This document shows positions 6,090 through 7,603 of a DNA stretch of 7,603 nucleotides, in pieces (the first letter of the stretch is position 1; every line of letters begins with the position of its first letter). The DNA is taken from contig JAFYRZ010000016.1 in NCBI GenBank assembly GCA_017546745.1, positions 1 through 7,603 of the forward strand, given 5' to 3'. The notes beneath the pieces were generated by a model. It saw nothing but the letters and a program-made list of their open reading frames with translations, did no database searches and was not told where the DNA came from. This stretch comes from Clostridia bacterium (lineage in GTDB: Bacteria > Bacillota_A > Clostridia > Oscillospirales > CAG-272). The position numbers were made by a program, and so were the translations under genes.

Positions 6090-6112
6090 TTTTCTAAATA
6101 TATAATAGAAAA
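6090..6112. repeat. Inverted repeat just upstream of the -35 box
   Basis: TTTTCTA (6090-6096) and TAGAAAA (6106-6112) form perfect 7-bp arms around a 9-bp AT spacer. The element ends 4 bp upstream of the -35 box. It could be an activator site or just part of an AT-rich UP element; chance is a real possibility in this AT-rich stretch. Confidence 0.4.
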
Positions 6113-6154
6113 TATTAAAAAATTTTGAATTATTTTATAAAAAAGTGCGATTTG

Positions 6155-7381
6155 TTACTCAACCTCGGAGATCTCACCGGGTACGATCGTAAGCTCTACG
6201 GGATTTTTCATTCTGTCCTTATCCGCGTAAAGCGCCTCGTCTGCAAGGTTATAAAACGCGGCATAATTCATAGTGGCGCCGCTATAAGTGGCATATCCCG
6301 TACCAATAGTAAGCACGTAATCGAGCCCCTCCGCCGCCTCTGCGAGCATTTCCTTTATATCCGCGCAGAGCTTTACGGGACGCTTTTCGCTATGGCTCTC
6401 GAGAACCGCGGCAAACTCGTCTCCGCCGTATCTTGCTATGAAAAGCGATGAACGGTATCGCATTCCGACCGCCTTAAGGGTCGCGGCGACCGTCTTAAGA
6501 GCCCTGTCGCCCTCTATATGACCGTGCTCGTCGTTTATCTCCTTAAAGGAGTTTATATCCATAAGTATGAGGTAAAGACGCTTACCCGAGTGGGTGCCGT
6601 CGTGATAGGCCCTCATCTTATCCACAAGATAGGTGTCAAGCGCGTATCTGTTATTAAGACCGGTAAGGATATCGTTCGTGATCTGGTCGTCCTGGAAGCG
6701 AAGATACATAACGAACATTCCCGCGGTGATACCGCAGCACTGAAGCGCAACGCTGCCGCCGCCGATTATCTGAAATCCGCCGAAAAGAAGCATAGCACAG
6801 CCCGCCCAGATAAAGCTGTTACGTATCTTAACGTAGCGGAGCGTTCTTACCTTAAAGCGGTGAAATATCGCGCGCACGGCGACCGCGGCATAGCCGAAGT
6901 ACTGTGCTATAAAGCTTACGAACGCGTATTCTCCGCGAGTATAAACGTTGTCCTCGCCGATAACGAAGAACCAGCCGTTATACAGGTTTGCGATAACGAG
7001 AGCAAAGGAAACCACGACCGGTGTCGCGAAAATGACGGTACGAAGCGTCCTTTTTGCCTTAACGTGAAGAACGATATCAAAGAATCTGTTCCAAAAATAT
7101 CCGACGATCGCGGTGAAGATTATGCTAAGCGAGGTCGCGATATAATTAAGCTCGCGTGCACCGGGGAATATATGCCTGTCGAACCCGTAGCTTAACGTAT
7201 CGGCAACGAGCGCCACGACGGCAAGCTCCAAAAATCGCTTGAAGAAGAAGCGCAAGCGATAGTTATTTCTGTTGTTAAGCGCGAAGCGCATATAGATCAC
7301 GAGCGAAAGACAAAAGAAGCCGCTGAATATGTTTGCCGTAAAAAGCGGATCGCTCATTGAAAGCGCCAAAAGAAAGCTCAC
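6155..7381 (-). CDS. Membrane diguanylate cyclase (GGDEF domain)
   Basis: The protein (408 aa) should make c-di-GMP from two GTP at the inner face of the membrane. About seven hydrophobic helices (roughly 17-33, 51-65, 80-102, 114-132, 152-172, 190-208 and 210-226) form a sensor module of a kind I cannot name. The GGDEF domain follows (about 231-395). It opens DILTGLNNR, has the metal-site segment MDINSFKEINDEHGH (274-288) and an intact RYGGDEF, with GGDEF at 319-323. The inhibitory I-site should be RxxD five residues before GGDEF; here it reads RSSL, so product inhibition there is probably lost. The start is GTG at 7381, with AAAGGAG ending 5 nt upstream; the ATG at 7357 has no RBS at a suitable distance. 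It has its own promoter and is followed by the riboswitch operon's promoter, with no convincing terminator between them. It is the obvious local source of the riboswitch ligand. Confidence 0.94.
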   Translation of the reverse strand: MSFLLALSMSDPLFTANIFSGFFCLSLVIYMRFALNNRNNYRLRFFFKRFLELAVVALVADTLSYGFDRHIFPGARELNYIATSLSIIFTAIVGYFWNRFFDIVLHVKAKRTLRTVIFATPVVVSFALVIANLYNGWFFVIGEDNVYTRGEYAFVSFIAQYFGYAAVAVRAIFHRFKVRTLRYVKIRNSFIWAGCAMLLFGGFQIIGGGSVALQCCGITAGMFVMYLRFQDDQITNDILTGLNNRYALDTYLVDKMRAYHDGTHSGKRLYLILMDINSFKEINDEHGHIEGDRALKTVAATLKAVGMRYRSSLFIARYGGDEFAAVLESHSEKRPVKLCADIKEMLAEAAEGLDYVLTIGTGYATYSGATMNYAAFYNLADEALYADKDRMKNPVELTIVPGEISEVE

Positions 7382-7428
7382 GTTTTCTCCTTTCCTGCGA
7401 ACGTCGCATTATAAGTAATATGAATTAA

Positions 7429-7457
7429 ATTTTATCACTTTTTGTGTCGAAAGTCAA
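7429..7457 (-). promoter_or_regulatory. Sigma-A type promoter for the diguanylate cyclase gene
   Basis: TTGACT (7457-7452) and TAAAAT (7434-7429) are 17 bp apart. The start of transcription should fall near 7422, leaving a short leader of about 40 nt with the RBS and no room for a riboswitch. Confidence 0.75.
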
Positions 7458-7489
7458 GACCCCGACCGTATTTTCAGCACTTTTGCTCA

Positions 7490-7525
7490 AAAATAAAGCC
7501 CGATTTTAATAAATCTGCTTATTTT
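7490..7525. terminator. Terminator-like imperfect inverted repeat upstream of the cyclase promoter
   Basis: AAAATAAAGCCCGATTT (7490-7506) pairs with AAATCTGCTTATTTT (7511-7525) around a TAAT loop, with two single-base bulges and one mismatch. A/T runs on both sides make it readable as a weak bidirectional terminator, perhaps for a gene outside the window. The GC content of the stem is low. The rest of 7526-7603 is AT-rich with no gene I can support. Confidence 0.4.
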
Positions 7526-7603
7526 GCATAGTTTTTATATTTATATTATAGTAAAGAATAAAAAATGATAGTTAAATTTAAATAATTCTATCTTTCATTC
7601 TTC

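Noticed and set aside
6087..6154. Possible terminator after the cyclase gene
   Set aside because: The region is A/T-rich with several T runs, but no GC-containing stem precedes them, so read-through cannot be excluded.
6518..7195. Plus-strand open frame opposite the diguanylate cyclase
   Set aside because: It is a shadow of the GGDEF gene, has no domain pattern, and the opposite strand has an intact catalytic motif, promoter and RBS.
1..7603. CRISPR arrays, tRNA or rRNA genes, insertion sequences
   Set aside because: No regularly spaced repeats other than the coding tandem repeat at 201-296, no cloverleaf or rRNA-like sequence, and no transposase or terminal inverted repeats were seen.

Overview
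This window looks like a piece of a Clostridia-type Firmicutes chromosome with moderate GC. The signs are strong AGGAGG-like ribosome binding sites, sigma-A type promoters with 17-bp spacers, a SipW-type (ER/archaeal-like) signal peptidase next to several proteins with SipW-type signal peptides, and a cyclic-di-GMP class I riboswitch with a terminator. No species can be named from the sequence alone. Every supported gene lies on the minus strand, so transcription runs from high to low coordinates.

Layout in transcription order. (1) 7603-7382: AT-rich leader with a terminator-like inverted repeat and a good promoter (TTGACT, 17 bp, TAAAAT). (2) 7381-6155: membrane-bound diguanylate cyclase with an intact GGDEF motif and a GTG start. 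(3) 6154-5908: a near-consensus promoter (TTGACA, 17 bp, TATTAT), then almost at once a c-di-GMP-I (GEMM-I) aptamer whose 3' strand doubles as the 5' arm of an intrinsic terminator. (4) 5907-5155: a degenerate EAL-domain protein. It overlaps by 17 nt (5) 5171-4461, a TasA/camelysin-like secreted protein. (6) After a 105-nt gap with a GC-rich palindromic patch come three genes in tight succession: 4355-3633, 3605-2103 and 2078-1020. All three are secreted proteins with SipW-type signal peptides (ASFAWF/ASYAWL) and a shared C-terminal signature (YFDG.D, then a terminal beta strand). (7) 950-165: the SipW-like signal peptidase, with a duplicated charged coiled-coil tail. (8) 68 to the window edge: the start of a small aromatic, hydrophobic protein.

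How it fits together (inference): the cyclase makes c-di-GMP. The riboswitch senses it and, from its architecture, probably lets transcription continue when ligand is bound. The operon then produces a catalytically dead EAL protein and a set of exported, probably fibre- or matrix-forming proteins, which the SipW-type peptidase encoded downstream processes. This would be a c-di-GMP-gated relative of the Bacillus tapA-sipW-tasA biofilm matrix operon, with four divergent substrate paralogues. The linkage, the riboswitch and the signal peptides are visible in the sequence. The matrix role and the ON logic are inferred.
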